From positions 3,162,001 to 3,226,000 of the forward strand of contig NZ_CP075896.1 in assembly GCF_018604545.1 (NCBI RefSeq): a stretch of 64,000 nucleotides of DNA, in the 5' to 3' direction. Position 1 is the stretch's first letter; the number at the start of each line of letters is the position of its first letter. This document shows positions 9,251 through 18,042 of the stretch, piece after piece. This DNA comes from Streptomyces koelreuteriae. GTDB taxonomy: Bacteria; Actinomycetota; Actinomycetes; Streptomycetales; Streptomycetaceae. The position numbers and the translations under genes were made by a program. The notes beneath the pieces were generated by a model. That model worked only from the letters and a program-made list of their open reading frames with translations, made no database searches and was not told the DNA's origin.

Positions 9251-9805
9251 GTGGCAGTCAGCAGCTCGGGAATCGTTGCCGGGCTCACCGCCGCCGCCCT
9301 CGCGACGGTCGGCTATCTGGCCTACCAGGCGTCGGCGACCGTCCCGGCCGGTCTGGGCAAGCCGCAGGCGGGCGCCTCACCGACGGCCGGCGCGTCGAAG
9401 GCACCCCGGACCAAGAAGGACTCCTCCGCGCTGCCCGGCGGCTCCGGCCAGGGCGCCCGGGTCGTGTACTCCCTGAGCGGCGACCGGGTGTGGCTGGTCG
9501 GCACGGACGAGGTGGTCACCCGCACGTTCGAGGTCGACCCGAGCGCGGTGGATCCGGCCCCGGGCAGCTACTCGGTGACGTCCCGCTCGAACGCGATCAC
9601 CGGCTCCGACGGCATCCCCGTCGAGCACGTCGTGCGCTTCACCAGCGTGGACGGCGTGGTCATCGGCTTCAGCGCGGCCGTGCCCGGCTCGACGGCCGCC
9701 CCCGACCCGAAGGTCCGCACGGGCGGCATCCGCGAGTCACGCGTGAACGGCGACGCGATGTGGACGTTCGCGACGATCGGCCGCAAGATCGTCGTGGTCC
9801 GCTAG
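9251..9805 (+). CDS. Hypothetical membrane-anchored extracytoplasmic protein
   Basis: 184 residues from a GTG at 9251 with GGAGG at 9237-9241. One N-terminal hydrophobic segment (about residues 7-24, GIVAGLTAAALATVGYLAY), then an Ala/Pro/Ser/Lys-rich linker and a compact C-terminal domain of about 120 residues (RVVYSLSGDRVWLVGTDEVVTRTF to TIGRKIVVVR). The architecture suggests a membrane-tethered domain facing the wall. I recognise no named family. It runs against the neighbouring t6A genes and its stop overlaps the stop of the convergent 55-residue gene by 2 nt. Confidence 0.8.
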   Translation: MAVSSSGIVAGLTAAALATVGYLAYQASATVPAGLGKPQAGASPTAGASKAPRTKKDSSALPGGSGQGARVVYSLSGDRVWLVGTDEVVTRTFEVDPSAVDPAPGSYSVTSRSNAITGSDGIPVEHVVRFTSVDGVVIGFSAAVPGSTAAPDPKVRTGGIRESRVNGDAMWTFATIGRKIVVVR

Positions 9806-9969
9806 GCCGCTTCGCGGTGGTGCGGGGCCCGTTCCGAGAACTCCGGCTCGGGAGCGCGCGGGGGCGTGGAGACCAGGGCCGCCGCCTCGCCGGCCGCCAG
9901 CAGGTCACGCATGGACACCCCGGCGACCGCGAACGGCTGCGGCTGCCCCTTGCTCTCTGTAGCCGACAT
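9802..9969 (-). CDS. Small protein (55 aa) downstream of an iron box
   Basis: Starts MSATESKGQPQPFAVAGVSM at an ATG preceded by a strong ribosome site (GGGAGG about 7 nt upstream). The product is 55 residues, hydrophilic at both ends with an Ala/Leu-rich centre (RDLLAAGEAAALVSTPP) and no obvious signal peptide or Cys. An iron-box palindrome is centred about 38 bp upstream, so expression is probably repressed by a DmdR/IdeR-type regulator when iron is plentiful. I do not recognise the family. The good ribosome site and operator make it more than a chance open frame. Confidence 0.65.
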   Translation of the reverse strand: MSATESKGQPQPFAVAGVSMRDLLAAGEAAALVSTPPRAPEPEFSERAPHHREAA

Positions 9970-9995
9970 GGAAGCCTCCCGAAGGCCGGGGCAAA

Positions 9996-10015
9996 CGAAG
10001 TTAGGTTCACCTAAC
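9996..10015 (-). promoter_or_regulatory. Iron box (DmdR/IdeR/DtxR-type operator)
   Basis: The 19-mer CGAAGTTAGGTTCACCTAA (9996-10014) matches the Streptomyces iron-box sequence TTAGGTTAGGCTCACCTAA at 15 of 19 positions. It contains an inverted repeat of GTTAGGT and ACCTAAC (10000-10015). It lies 27-46 bp upstream of the 55-residue gene, where a repressor would block initiation. Confidence 0.7.
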
Positions 10016-10145
10016 CACGACTGGATACCATGTGACCACGCACAAGACGCCGAACGCAACATCTTGCCGACGTCTTGTCGGAACGTTCATCAAAAGACCG
10101 CACACCGCGCCGTACCAGGCTCAGGAACTCACGCGGCTCACAAGC

Positions 10146-10664
10146 TCACGCGGCGAGCACGCTCAGGTCCGCCGACGCCCAGCGTTCGCCCACACCGGTG
10201 ATCGTCATCTGCCGGACCTCGTCGGTCGTGTCGCCCACCGCGCGGTGGATGACGACCTGGAGCCGGTCCTCGGTCAGCTCCTCGACCTTGCCCTCGCCCC
10301 ACTCCACGACCATCACGGACTCGGGCAGCGAGACATCGAGGTCGAGGTCCTCCATCTCGTCGAGCCCGCCGGAGAGCCGGTAGGCGTCGATATGGACCAG
10401 GGGCGGTCCGTCGCCCAGCGAGGGATGCACCCGGGCGATCACGAAGGTCGGCGAGGTGACGGCCCCGCGTACGCCGAGCCCCTCCCCCAGTCCACGGGTC
10501 AGTGTCGTCTTGCCCGCCCCGAGCTCTCCGCTGAGCATCACCAGGTCACCCGCGCGCAGCAGTTTCGCGAGCCGGCGGCCCAGCTCCCGCATCTGCTCGG
10601 GGGACGTGACGACGATCTGGACGGATCCGGGCTCAGCCGGGCTGTGCGGTGCTGGTGCTTCCAT
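10146..10664 (-). CDS. tsaE: tRNA threonylcarbamoyladenosine biosynthesis ATPase TsaE
   Basis: 172 residues. P-loop ATPase of the YjeE/TsaE family with Walker A GELGAGKTT at residues 46-54, the conserved TSPTFV strand, HIDAYRL, and VVEWGEGKVEELTEDRL. It powers the TsaB-TsaD complex in t6A formation. The start overlaps the end of the upstream alpha/beta hydrolase gene by 32 nt, so the two are cotranscribed, as in other actinomycetes (alr, hydrolase, tsaE order). Confidence 0.95.
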   Translation of the reverse strand: MEAPAPHSPAEPGSVQIVVTSPEQMRELGRRLAKLLRAGDLVMLSGELGAGKTTLTRGLGEGLGVRGAVTSPTFVIARVHPSLGDGPPLVHIDAYRLSGGLDEMEDLDLDVSLPESVMVVEWGEGKVEELTEDRLQVVIHRAVGDTTDEVRQMTITGVGERWASADLSVLAA

Positions 10665-11892
10665 AGCCCTTCACGGTAGCCCCTGCCGGGACGGCACCCG
10701 TGCGGGTGAGCAGGTCGGCGAGGCGGTCGGTGACCACCTCCGGGTGCTCCAGCATCACCAGATGCCCCGCGTCCGGCACCAGCACCAGCTCGGCGTCCGG
10801 CAGCAGATCGGCGATGGCCTCGCTGTGCTCACTGGGCGTGACCAGATCCTGCACCCCGGCCAGGACGAGGACCGGCATGTCGGCGAAGCACCCGAGCGCC
10901 TCGGTCTTGTCGTGGTCGTTGAACGCCGGGTAGTACTCGGCGACCACGTCGATCGGCGTGCTCTCGATCATCCGCTCGGCGAACCGGGCGACGGCCGGAT
11001 CGACGTCCCGGGACGCGAAGGAGTACCGCTTGATGATCCCGGCGAACAGGTCGGCGGTGGCCCGGCGCCCCTTCTCCACCAGGTCGGCCCGCTGCCCCAG
11101 CACCTTCAGCACGCCGGGCAGCACCCGCCGTACCGCGTTGACGCCCGCGACCGGAAGCCCGTAGTTGACCTCGCCGAGCCGTCCCGACGAGGTCCCCACG
11201 AAGGCGACTCCGACGACCCGCTCGCTGATCAGCTCGGGGTACCGGTCGGCCAGCGCCATCACCGTCATGCCGCCCATGGAGTGGCCGACCAGGACGATCG
11301 GCCCCTCGGGGGCGGCCGCGTCGATGACGGCCTTCAGGTCGGCGCCGAGCTGCTCGATGGTGACCGGCTCGTCGTCCCGCGTCTGGGCCACGCCCCGGCC
11401 GGACCGGCCGTGGCTGCGCTGGTCCCAGTGCACGGTCCGTACGACGCCGCGCAGCGCGGCCCGCTGGAAGTGCCAGGAGTCCTGGCTGAGGCAGTAGCCG
11501 TGGCTGAAGACGACGGTGACGGGAGCGGGGGCCTTGCGGCCGAAGAGCCTCCGGCGGCGGGGGCCGATGGCGGCGGGCGCGGCCTCCGGGTCGATGTCGT
11601 CGACCTCGTAGTACAGCTCCGTACCGTCGTCGGCGATCGCCTTGCCGGGCATGCCGCGCAGCGAGCCGTACGGTCCCGCCGAGTCCAGGGCGAGGCGGGC
11701 CTTCTGGCGCATGCCCCGGCCGACCGTCATCCGCTCCAGGGCGACACCGGCGGCCGCGCCCGCGGCCACCACGCCTATCGCGACGCCCGCGATGCCGGTC
11801 GCCCGGCGCCAGCCTCCCGCCGCCCCCGCGGCGGAGGCCGCGACGGCCGCGGAGGCTGCGTTCGCTACGGCCTCCGCACTGCTCTCGCTCAC
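10633..11892 (-). CDS. Alpha/beta hydrolase, N-terminally membrane anchored
   Basis: 419 residues. An Ala-rich N-terminus with a hydrophobic stretch at residues 32-52 (TGIAGVAIGVVAAGAAAGVAL) is followed by the hydrolase fold: oxyanion HGYCLSQDSW, nucleophile elbow GHSMGG with Ser205, and the late His in DAGHLVMLEHPE. It sits between alr and tsaE, a conserved actinobacterial neighbourhood; the substrate is unknown. Esterase or lipase-like activity is inferred from the fold only. Confidence 0.9.
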   Translation of the reverse strand: MSESSAEAVANAASAAVAASAAGAAGGWRRATGIAGVAIGVVAAGAAAGVALERMTVGRGMRQKARLALDSAGPYGSLRGMPGKAIADDGTELYYEVDDIDPEAAPAAIGPRRRRLFGRKAPAPVTVVFSHGYCLSQDSWHFQRAALRGVVRTVHWDQRSHGRSGRGVAQTRDDEPVTIEQLGADLKAVIDAAAPEGPIVLVGHSMGGMTVMALADRYPELISERVVGVAFVGTSSGRLGEVNYGLPVAGVNAVRRVLPGVLKVLGQRADLVEKGRRATADLFAGIIKRYSFASRDVDPAVARFAERMIESTPIDVVAEYYPAFNDHDKTEALGCFADMPVLVLAGVQDLVTPSEHSEAIADLLPDAELVLVPDAGHLVMLEHPEVVTDRLADLLTRTGAVPAGATVKGYGSTSTAQPG

Positions 11893-12014
11893 GTGCCTCT
11901 CCTCGGGTTGCTCGTCGGACCTCTGCCGGTGCTGCTGTTCTTGCTGGTACTGGTACCGGTACCGGTGTTGTCAGGGTGCCTGGTGTTCTTCGTGTGACGG
12001 GATGTCCCTACGAG

Positions 12015-13184
12015 TTACCCGTCCTGTTCCTCATTCACATAGACGCGAGGAACGCGCGATCCGATCCGCGTCACGATCTCGTATGCGATGGTTCCGGCCG
12101 CCTGGGCCCAGTCCTCGGCGGTGGGCTCACCGCGGTCCCCGGGCCCGAAGAGCACCGCCTCGGCGCCCGCCGCGGGCTCGTCGCCGCCCAGATCCACCAC
12201 GAACTGGTCCATGGCGACGCGTCCCGCGATCGTGCGCCACTTGCCCTCGACCAGGACCGGTCCGGCGGAGGAGGCGTGTCGCGGGATGCCGTCCGCGTAC
12301 CCGAGGGGGACGAGGCCGAGGGTGGTCTCGCCGGGCGTCACATACCCGTGGCCGTAGCTCACGCCGTGTCCGCCCGGGACGTGCTTGACCAGGGCGAGCG
12401 AGGCGGACAGCGTCATCACGGGGCGCAGCCCGAAGTCGGCCGGGGTGCCGAGCTCGGGGCTGGGCGAGATGCCGTAGGTCGCGATGCCGGTGCGGACCAG
12501 GTCGAAGTGGCTCTCGGGGAGGGTGAGCGTGGCCGGGGAGTTGGCGATGTGCCGGACCTCGGGCCGGGCGCCCCGCTCCTCGGCGTAGGCGACCATCTCC
12601 CGGAAGAGGGTGAGCTGGGCGGCGATGGAGGGATGCCCGGGCTCGTCGGCGCAGGCGAGGTGCGACCACAGCCCCGTGACGCGCAGGAGCCCCTCGGCCT
12701 CGGCGCGCAGGGCCCCGTCGACGAGCCGGGCCCAGTCGTCACCGGGCTGGCAGCCGCCGCGCCCGAGCCCGGTGTCGGCCTTGAGGTGCACCCGCGCGGG
12801 CCGCCCGGCGAGCCGGGCCGCCGCGGTGACCTCCTCCAGGGCCCACATGCCGCTGGCCGACACGTCGAGGTCGGCCTCGATCGCCTCGCGCCAGGGCCCG
12901 CCGGGCGTCCACAGCCAGCACATGATCCGGCCCGGCAGCCCGGCGGCCCGCAGCGCGAGGGCCTCCTCGGGCGTGGCGGTGCCCAGCCAGTCCGCCCCGG
13001 CGGCGAGGGCGGCACGGGCGCACGGCACAGCCCCGTGGCCGTACGCCTCGGACTTCACCACGGCCATCAGGGCCGCACCCGGCGCGTGGGCACGCAGGGC
13101 CCGCACATTGGCGCGCAGGGCGGCCAGGTCGATCTCGGCACGGGCCCGCGAGGGCACGGTCCGCGGGGCTGTTCTCTCGCTCAT
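12015..13184 (-). CDS. alr: Alanine racemase
   Basis: 389 residues, fold-type III PLP enzyme that makes D-alanine for peptidoglycan. The PLP lysine is Lys44 in VVKSEAYGHG, and the C-terminal catalytic Tyr region is VSYGHGYVTPGETT with GYADGIPR. I chose the ATG at 13184 (MSERTAPRTV); an in-frame ATG at 13214 would add ten residues that look unrelated to the family. It is the first of the alr, hydrolase, tsaE group. Confidence 0.96.
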   Translation of the reverse strand: MSERTAPRTVPSRARAEIDLAALRANVRALRAHAPGAALMAVVKSEAYGHGAVPCARAALAAGADWLGTATPEEALALRAAGLPGRIMCWLWTPGGPWREAIEADLDVSASGMWALEEVTAAARLAGRPARVHLKADTGLGRGGCQPGDDWARLVDGALRAEAEGLLRVTGLWSHLACADEPGHPSIAAQLTLFREMVAYAEERGARPEVRHIANSPATLTLPESHFDLVRTGIATYGISPSPELGTPADFGLRPVMTLSASLALVKHVPGGHGVSYGHGYVTPGETTLGLVPLGYADGIPRHASSAGPVLVEGKWRTIAGRVAMDQFVVDLGGDEPAAGAEAVLFGPGDRGEPTAEDWAQAAGTIAYEIVTRIGSRVPRVYVNEEQDG

Positions 13185-13324
13185 CGCGAACAGTGTCTCA
13201 GAGCGGTACGACACTGCCGGGGCAGCGGCCCCGCAATGTCAGCCCGTCCGGCACTCGAGGACGTGGCCGTCCGGGCCCGAGCGGGGGCACCCTCACCCCG
13301 TGGCCCCCCACCGCACCCACGCCC

Positions 13325-14791
13325 TCATCCGAGAACATTCCGCCACGCCACCGGAACCGCGTCCGCCACATCATGCGCCCCCACCGGCGCCCCGTCCGCC
13401 GCCAGCCTCCCGGCCAGCCCGTGCAGATACGCCCCCACGCTCCCCGCGTCCACCGCGCACAGCCCCGCCGCCAGCAACGACCCCGCCAGCCCGGACAGCA
13501 CATCCCCGCTCCCCGCCGTGGCCAGCCAGGACGTCCCCGTCGGATTCACCCGCACCGCCCCGCCCCCCGAGTCGGCGACCAGCGTCGTGGACCCCTTGAG
13601 CAGCACGGTCGCCCCGTACCGCCCCGCCAGCTCCCGCACCGCCGCCAGCCGGGCGCCCTCGACCTCCCCGCGCTCCACGCCGAGCAGCGCCGCCGCCTCC
13701 CCCGCATGCGGCGTCATCAGCGTCGGCGCCCTCCGCCCCCGTACGACCTCGGCGTCGGCCAGCCGCAGCCCGTCCGCGTCGATCAGCACCGGCACGTCCG
13801 CCGCCAGCACCTCGCCCACCGTCGCCGCGTCGTCCCCGGCGCCCGGCCCGACGACCCACGCCTGCACCCGCCCGGCGTGCTTCGGCCCCCGGTCCGACAC
13901 AAGCGTCTCGGGATACCGCGCGATGACGGCGTCCCCGGCCGGCCCGACGTACCGCACGGCCCCGGCCCCACCCCGCAAGGCCCCCGAGACGGCCAGTACG
14001 GCGGCGCCCGGGTAGCGCGCTGACCCGGCGGCGATGCCGACGACACCCCGCCGGTACTTGTCGCTCTCGGCCCGGGGCACCGGCAGCAGCCGCGCCACGT
14101 CCGCGTGCTGCAACGCCTCAAGCTCCGGTTCGACCGGCAGTTCCAGTCCGATGTCGACCAGCCGCACCGACCCGGCGTACTCCCGCGCCGGGTCGATCAG
14201 CAGGCCCGGCTTGTGCGTCCCGAACGTCACCGTCAGATCGGCCCGGACGGCGACGGCCCGCACCTGTCCGGTGCCGGCGTCGACCCCGCTCGGCAGATCG
14301 ACGGCGACCACGGCGCCCCGCGCCCGCCCGGCCGCGGCGGCCAGCGGCACGGCGTCCGGCCGCAGCCCGCCCTTCCCGCCGATCCCGACGATGCCGTCGA
14401 GGACGAGGTCCGCCCGCTCGATCAGCTCCTCGACGCCACCGGCCCCACCGGCCCCACCGGCACCCTCGACCCCACCGGCTTCCACGGCCCGCCCCCCGGC
14501 CCGCCGCAACGCCGCGAGCCCCTCCGCATGCGCACGCTCCGGCGCGAGCAGCACCGCCGTGACCCCGGCCCCGCGCCGGGCCAGCCGGGCCCCGGCGTAC
14601 AGCGCGTCACCGCCGTTGTCGCCGCTCCCGACCAGCAGCACGACCCGGCTGCCGTACACCCGCCCGAGCAGGTCGGCGCAGGCGGCGGCGAGTCCGGCGG
14701 CGGCGCGCTGCATCAGCGCCCCCTCCGGCAGCCGCGCCATCAGCTCCCGTTCGGCGGTCCTGACCGTCTCCACGCTGTACGCACTCCGCAT
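13325..14791 (-). CDS. nnr: Bifunctional NAD(P)H-hydrate epimerase / ADP-dependent dehydratase
   Basis: 488 residues. The N-terminal half (about 1-215) is the YjeF_N epimerase with GSGDNGGDALYAGARLA; the C-terminal half (about 225-488) is the ribokinase-like dehydratase with TPHAGEAAALLG and the catalytic Asp in AGSGDVLSGLAG. Together they repair hydrated NADH/NADPH. The ATG at 14791 gives MRSAYSVETVRTAE, the normal start. A Gly-rich insertion (EGAGGAGGAGGVEE, near residue 115) looks like a slippage-expanded loop. Upstream in-frame codons make a much longer open frame, but only because the antisense of the beta-helix gene is open. Confidence 0.94.
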   Translation of the reverse strand: MRSAYSVETVRTAERELMARLPEGALMQRAAAGLAAACADLLGRVYGSRVVLLVGSGDNGGDALYAGARLARRGAGVTAVLLAPERAHAEGLAALRRAGGRAVEAGGVEGAGGAGGAGGVEELIERADLVLDGIVGIGGKGGLRPDAVPLAAAAGRARGAVVAVDLPSGVDAGTGQVRAVAVRADLTVTFGTHKPGLLIDPAREYAGSVRLVDIGLELPVEPELEALQHADVARLLPVPRAESDKYRRGVVGIAAGSARYPGAAVLAVSGALRGGAGAVRYVGPAGDAVIARYPETLVSDRGPKHAGRVQAWVVGPGAGDDAATVGEVLAADVPVLIDADGLRLADAEVVRGRRAPTLMTPHAGEAAALLGVERGEVEGARLAAVRELAGRYGATVLLKGSTTLVADSGGGAVRVNPTGTSWLATAGSGDVLSGLAGSLLAAGLCAVDAGSVGAYLHGLAGRLAADGAPVGAHDVADAVPVAWRNVLG

Positions 14792-14918
14792 GCGGTCGAG
14801 TTTCCCGTACGACCGCCCGGCCACTCCCGCGCAACTCGCGCAAGCGCGAACCGCCGCACGGTCTCGCGCGACGCGAGCCGTGCCACGTCTCCCCCAACTC
14901 GGCGCCCTGCCCCACCCA

Positions 14919-14993
14919 TTGACGCTGTGCATGCCCTTTGCCAGACTCACCGGCCGCAGGATGCAGAAAGCGCTTGCACACTCGCTTGCACAC
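14919..14993 (+). promoter_or_regulatory. Promoter and repeated operator-like sites before the beta-helix gene
   Basis: TTGACG (14919-14924), a 17-bp spacer and CAGACT (14942-14947) form a plausible promoter. Downstream, between the expected start site and the gene, CGCTTGCACAC occurs twice (14971-14981 and 14983-14993, 12 bp apart, about one helical turn). The first copy overlaps the palindrome AAGCGCTT (14968-14975), a core common in LacI-family operators. Regulator unknown. Confidence 0.4.
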
Positions 14994-15022
14994 CCCCCAC
15001 GTCCGACGAAACCGAGGCCCCC

Positions 15023-16210
15023 ATGGGACGCAGATCCGCCTTCCTCGCAGCCGCCGGTGCCACCGCCCTCCTCACCGCCGCCGGCACCCTGACCGCCCCC
15101 GCCACCGCCGCCACCACCTCGGCCGCCACCACCTCGGCCGCCGCCCCCGCGCGAGCGGCGGCCTGTGGAGACGGCTCCTTCCAGGCCGAGGCCGTGCAGA
15201 ACGGCGCCAACTGGACCGCCCGGCGCGGCGGCAGCACGGTCTACACGGGCACCGACCTGCGCGCCGCCGTCCAGGCCGCCGTCAACAGCCTCACCTCGGG
15301 CCGGACTTCGAAGGAGCGGGTCGTGGTCCGCGGCTCGGGCTCGATCCCGGCGGGTTCCCGCATCTCGCTCCCCAGCTACACCGTCCTCGACGTCTGCGGC
15401 ACGATCGACGTCACGGGCAGCGGCTCGGGCGACCAGGCGCCGGTCTACTCCCGCGGCACCCGCGACATCGAGGTGCAAAACCTCAAGCTGACCGGCACCC
15501 CGCTCTACGGCATCTTCCTGCGCAACGTCCAGAACGTGGTGCTGGGCCAGATCGACATGCGCCTCTCCCGCGGCCTGGGCGTCCGGATCGACAACCGCGG
15601 CGACACCAGCCAGTGGACGCGCAACGTCCGCATCGACAACGTCTACGTCTCCGGCGCGTCCAGCCACGCGGTCGAGACCTACGGCGTCGACGGCCTCACC
15701 GTCGGCACGGTCACCGCCCGCAACGTGGGCGAGTCCGGCCTGCTGCTCAACCAGACGATCAACGCCAACGTCACGAAGGTCGACGCCGAGAACGCCGGCA
15801 CCGGCACGGGCTACGCCGCCTTCCGCATGGCCAACCGCAACGGCCGGGTCGGCAGCGGCTACCCCACCAACATCCGCGTCGGCGAGGTCATCGCACGCGG
15901 CGGCGGACGCGGCGTGTTCTGCGTCTCGGAGAGCGGCGGGGCGACGATCAACAAGGTGACGCTCTCCAACACCGGCAACAACTCGGTCCTGATCGAGAAC
16001 TGCTACAACGTCAATCTGGCGGCCCAGAGCGGCACGATCACAGGCGGCGGCGAACTGCGCCTGGCCGCCCGCTCGGAGTTCCCGAACAACAAGGACATCA
16101 CCGTCCAGAACCTGACGGTCACCAACTCGGCCATCAGGGAAAGCCCCTGCGGCGAGAACACGACGTTCCGCAACATCACACGGGTGAACAGCAGCCAGTC
16201 GATCTGCTGA
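15023..16210 (+). CDS. Secreted right-handed beta-helix protein (pectate-lyase-like)
   Basis: 395 residues from the ATG at 15023. A signal peptide (about 1-30, MGRRSAFLAAAGATALLTAA) is followed by an Ala/Thr-rich linker and then stacked beta-helix coils recognisable by repeated N/V/I ladders (IEVQNLKLTGTPLYGIFLRN, TVGTVTARNVGESGLLLNQ, DITVQNLTVTNSAI). The fold is that of pectate lyase and polygalacturonase superfamilies; the predicted role is secreted polysaccharide degradation. No classic catalytic motif could be assigned, so the substrate is open. It is inserted between nnr and acpS on the opposite strand. Confidence 0.82.
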   Translation: MGRRSAFLAAAGATALLTAAGTLTAPATAATTSAATTSAAAPARAAACGDGSFQAEAVQNGANWTARRGGSTVYTGTDLRAAVQAAVNSLTSGRTSKERVVVRGSGSIPAGSRISLPSYTVLDVCGTIDVTGSGSGDQAPVYSRGTRDIEVQNLKLTGTPLYGIFLRNVQNVVLGQIDMRLSRGLGVRIDNRGDTSQWTRNVRIDNVYVSGASSHAVETYGVDGLTVGTVTARNVGESGLLLNQTINANVTKVDAENAGTGTGYAAFRMANRNGRVGSGYPTNIRVGEVIARGGGRGVFCVSESGGATINKVTLSNTGNNSVLIENCYNVNLAAQSGTITGGGELRLAARSEFPNNKDITVQNLTVTNSAIRESPCGENTTFRNITRVNSSQSIC

Positions 16211-16368
16211 ACCGTCACCCACCCGGGCCCCCGCCCACCAGGCGGGGGCACGCACCCCGCCCTCACCCCGCCCTCCCTAGGCTCCCGCATCCCAGCGACA
16301 CGGTGAACACGCCATGTCCCAGCCGGGAAGCGGACCGGCACGACCGCCGGCCTGTTTGCCTCCCGGGT

Positions 16369-16740
16369 TCACCCCTCCGCGATCACCACGGCCGAGGCCA
16401 CCCCCGCGTCATGGCTGAGCGACACATGCCAGGACCGCACCCCGAGTTCGGCGGCCCGCGCGGCCACACTCCCGCTCACCCGCAGCCGGGGCTGCCCGCT
16501 GTCCTCCACATACACCTCCGCGTCGGTCCAGAGCAGCCCGGCGGGAGCCCCGAGCGCCTTGGCCAACGCCTCCTTGGCTGCGAACCGCGCAGCCAGCGAG
16601 GCGACCCCCCGCCGCTCCCCACTGGGCAGCAACAACTCCCCCTCCACGAACAGCCTCTCGGCCATCGCGGGCGTCCGCTCCAGCGACGCGGCGAACCGCT
16701 CGATCTCGGCGACGTCGATCCCGACCCCGATGATGCTCAT
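16369..16740 (-). CDS. acpS: Holo-[acyl-carrier-protein] synthase
   Basis: 123 residues from the ATG at 16740. Typical AcpS motifs [14 protein letters not shown] (N-terminus, Mg-binding Asp) and [13 protein letters not shown] (middle), ending with [16 protein letters not shown]. It transfers 4'-phosphopantetheine from CoA to the serine of acyl carrier protein. It sits between glmS and nnr on the minus strand, as in other streptomycetes, though here separated from them by accessory plus-strand genes. Confidence 0.95.
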   Translation of the reverse strand: MSIIGVGIDVAEIERFAASLERTPAMAERLFVEGELLLPSGERRGVASLAARFAAKEALAKALGAPAGLLWTDAEVYVEDSGQPRLRVSGSVAARAAELGVRSWHVSLSHDAGVASAVVIAEG

Positions 16741-16789
16741 ACGCAGCACCCTACGGCGACACCACGGCGTATTCCTCGCAGTGACTAGC

Positions 16790-17464
16790 ATGATCAACAT
16801 GGAATGGGACGGCCTCACCGACCGCGACCGCTACGGCGACTGGTACCTCAAGGCTCGCGACCGCTTCTCGGACCTGGCCCGGGACGCCGACTGGGGCGGC
16901 CTGTTCGGGGAGCTGGAGGAGAACCCCAGGTACGTCAATCTCGCCCGGCCCGGTAGCCACAGCGGATTCGCCCCACTGCATCAGGCCGCCTGGCACGGCG
17001 CCACCATCGCCGTCGTCTCCCGCCTGCTCGCCCACGGCGCCTGGCGCACACACCGCTCCCGGGACGGACGTCTCCCCGTGGACATCGCGCGGGAGCGGGG
17101 TCACACCCATCTGCTGGAGCTCCTGGAGCCGGTCGCGGTACGCCGGCTCCCCACCCCCTCCGACGTACTGGAGGACCACTTCCACGCGATGCTGCGAGAG
17201 CGCACCAGCAGCTGCTTCGACAACGTCGAGCACCTGCTGCCACCGCTGTCACCCCTGACGGAGGGTCTGGACGTGCGGATCTTTTTCCCGGTGGTCGGCA
17301 TGCTGGGTGGCTTCCACTACCGCCTCCACATGGACACCGTGCACGTGAACGGCAGGTCCCGGATGGACGGCGACGACGGGGACTTCTACCAAGTGACCCC
17401 CGACGGCTGGACCAAGCTCCCGTACAGCCCCAGGCCACCGGCACCTTGGAGCCTCCCGAACTGA
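16790..17464 (+). CDS. Ankyrin-repeat protein
   Basis: 224 residues from the ATG at 16790 ([14 protein letters not shown]); the next ATG at 16799 is equally possible, and neither has a clear ribosome site. The centre holds two ankyrin units ([25 protein letters not shown] and [21 protein letters not shown]). The C-terminal 110 residues ([17 protein letters not shown] onward, with [16 protein letters not shown]-like pattern) are of unknown fold. No signal peptide, so probably cytoplasmic. Likely a protein-interaction protein of unknown partner. Confidence 0.8.
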   Translation: MINMEWDGLTDRDRYGDWYLKARDRFSDLARDADWGGLFGELEENPRYVNLARPGSHSGFAPLHQAAWHGATIAVVSRLLAHGAWRTHRSRDGRLPVDIARERGHTHLLELLEPVAVRRLPTPSDVLEDHFHAMLRERTSSCFDNVEHLLPPLSPLTEGLDVRIFFPVVGMLGGFHYRLHMDTVHVNGRSRMDGDDGDFYQVTPDGWTKLPYSPRPPAPWSLPN

Positions 17465-17573
17465 GGGCCGTTCACCTTCCCGGCAGCAACCTTCTCCCGC
17501 TTCCTGGAAGCCCTCCGCACCGAACTCCCAGTGGGCACCCCAAGGCCTGAACTCCCCCTCCCCCTTGTACAGT

Positions 17574-17588
17574 TCGCGATGATCGCGA
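17574..17588. promoter_or_regulatory. Perfect 15-bp palindrome upstream of the SH3-like secreted gene
   Basis: TCGCGATGATCGCGA: 7-bp arms around a central G. It lies just 3' of TTGTAC (17565-17570), a possible -35 element, and 39 bp before the ATG at 17627, a typical operator position. No known consensus matches. Confidence 0.35.
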
Positions 17589-17626
17589 TGAGCAAACGCA
17601 TCGCGCCTAACGGGAGAACACAGACC

Positions 17627-17983
17627 ATGATGTCGAAGTCTCTGGGCACCGCACTGACCACTGCGGCCCTCATAGCCACGGCTCTGACCGGCACCGTCGC
17701 CACCGCCGGTACCGCCGCCGCGGTGACGCCGGACTGCAGCAGCGCGCTGACCAACGTGAAGCCCAAGGAAACCGTCAACCTCCGCAGCTCGCCCAAGACG
17801 AGCGCCACGGCTCTCGGCACCTGGGGCAAGGGCCAGAAGGGCGGGGTCTGCTTCGGCGACCGCGGGCCCACCAAGGGTGGCAGCTACACGGCCTGTGGCA
17901 AGACGAGCAACAAGTGGTACTTCGGCGGCCCCAACAGCACCGGCAAGGAAGGCTGGGTGCCGGCGACCTGCCTCCCCATCTGA
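17627..17983 (+). CDS. Small secreted SH3-like protein
   Basis: 118 residues with GGGAG 11 nt upstream of two consecutive ATG codons. A clear signal peptide ends near TAGTAAAVTPD (about residue 32). The mature part of about 85 residues has a bacterial SH3 pattern (ETVNLRSSPKTSATALGTWGKGQ, then WYFGG and GWVPATCLPI) and four Cys that could form disulfides. Such proteins usually bind the cell wall. No enzymatic domain is attached. Confidence 0.85.
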   Translation: MMSKSLGTALTTAALIATALTGTVATAGTAAAVTPDCSSALTNVKPKETVNLRSSPKTSATALGTWGKGQKGGVCFGDRGPTKGGSYTACGKTSNKWYFGGPNSTGKEGWVPATCLPI

Positions 17984-18042
17984 GCCTGAGCACCCGACGG
18001 CCTGACCGGCCCACCGGCATACCCGCTTAACGGGCTAACCCG

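Noticed and set aside
10029-10145. Possible plus-strand start near the iron box (ATGTGACCACG region) reading into tsaE.
   Set aside because: It has no ribosome site and becomes antisense to tsaE. The iron box is better placed for the minus-strand 55-residue gene.
14792-16255. Upstream in-frame extension of the NAD(P)HX repair gene to 976 codons.
   Set aside because: The added part is antisense to the secreted beta-helix gene and low in complexity; the normal start MRSAYSVETVRTAE is at 14791.
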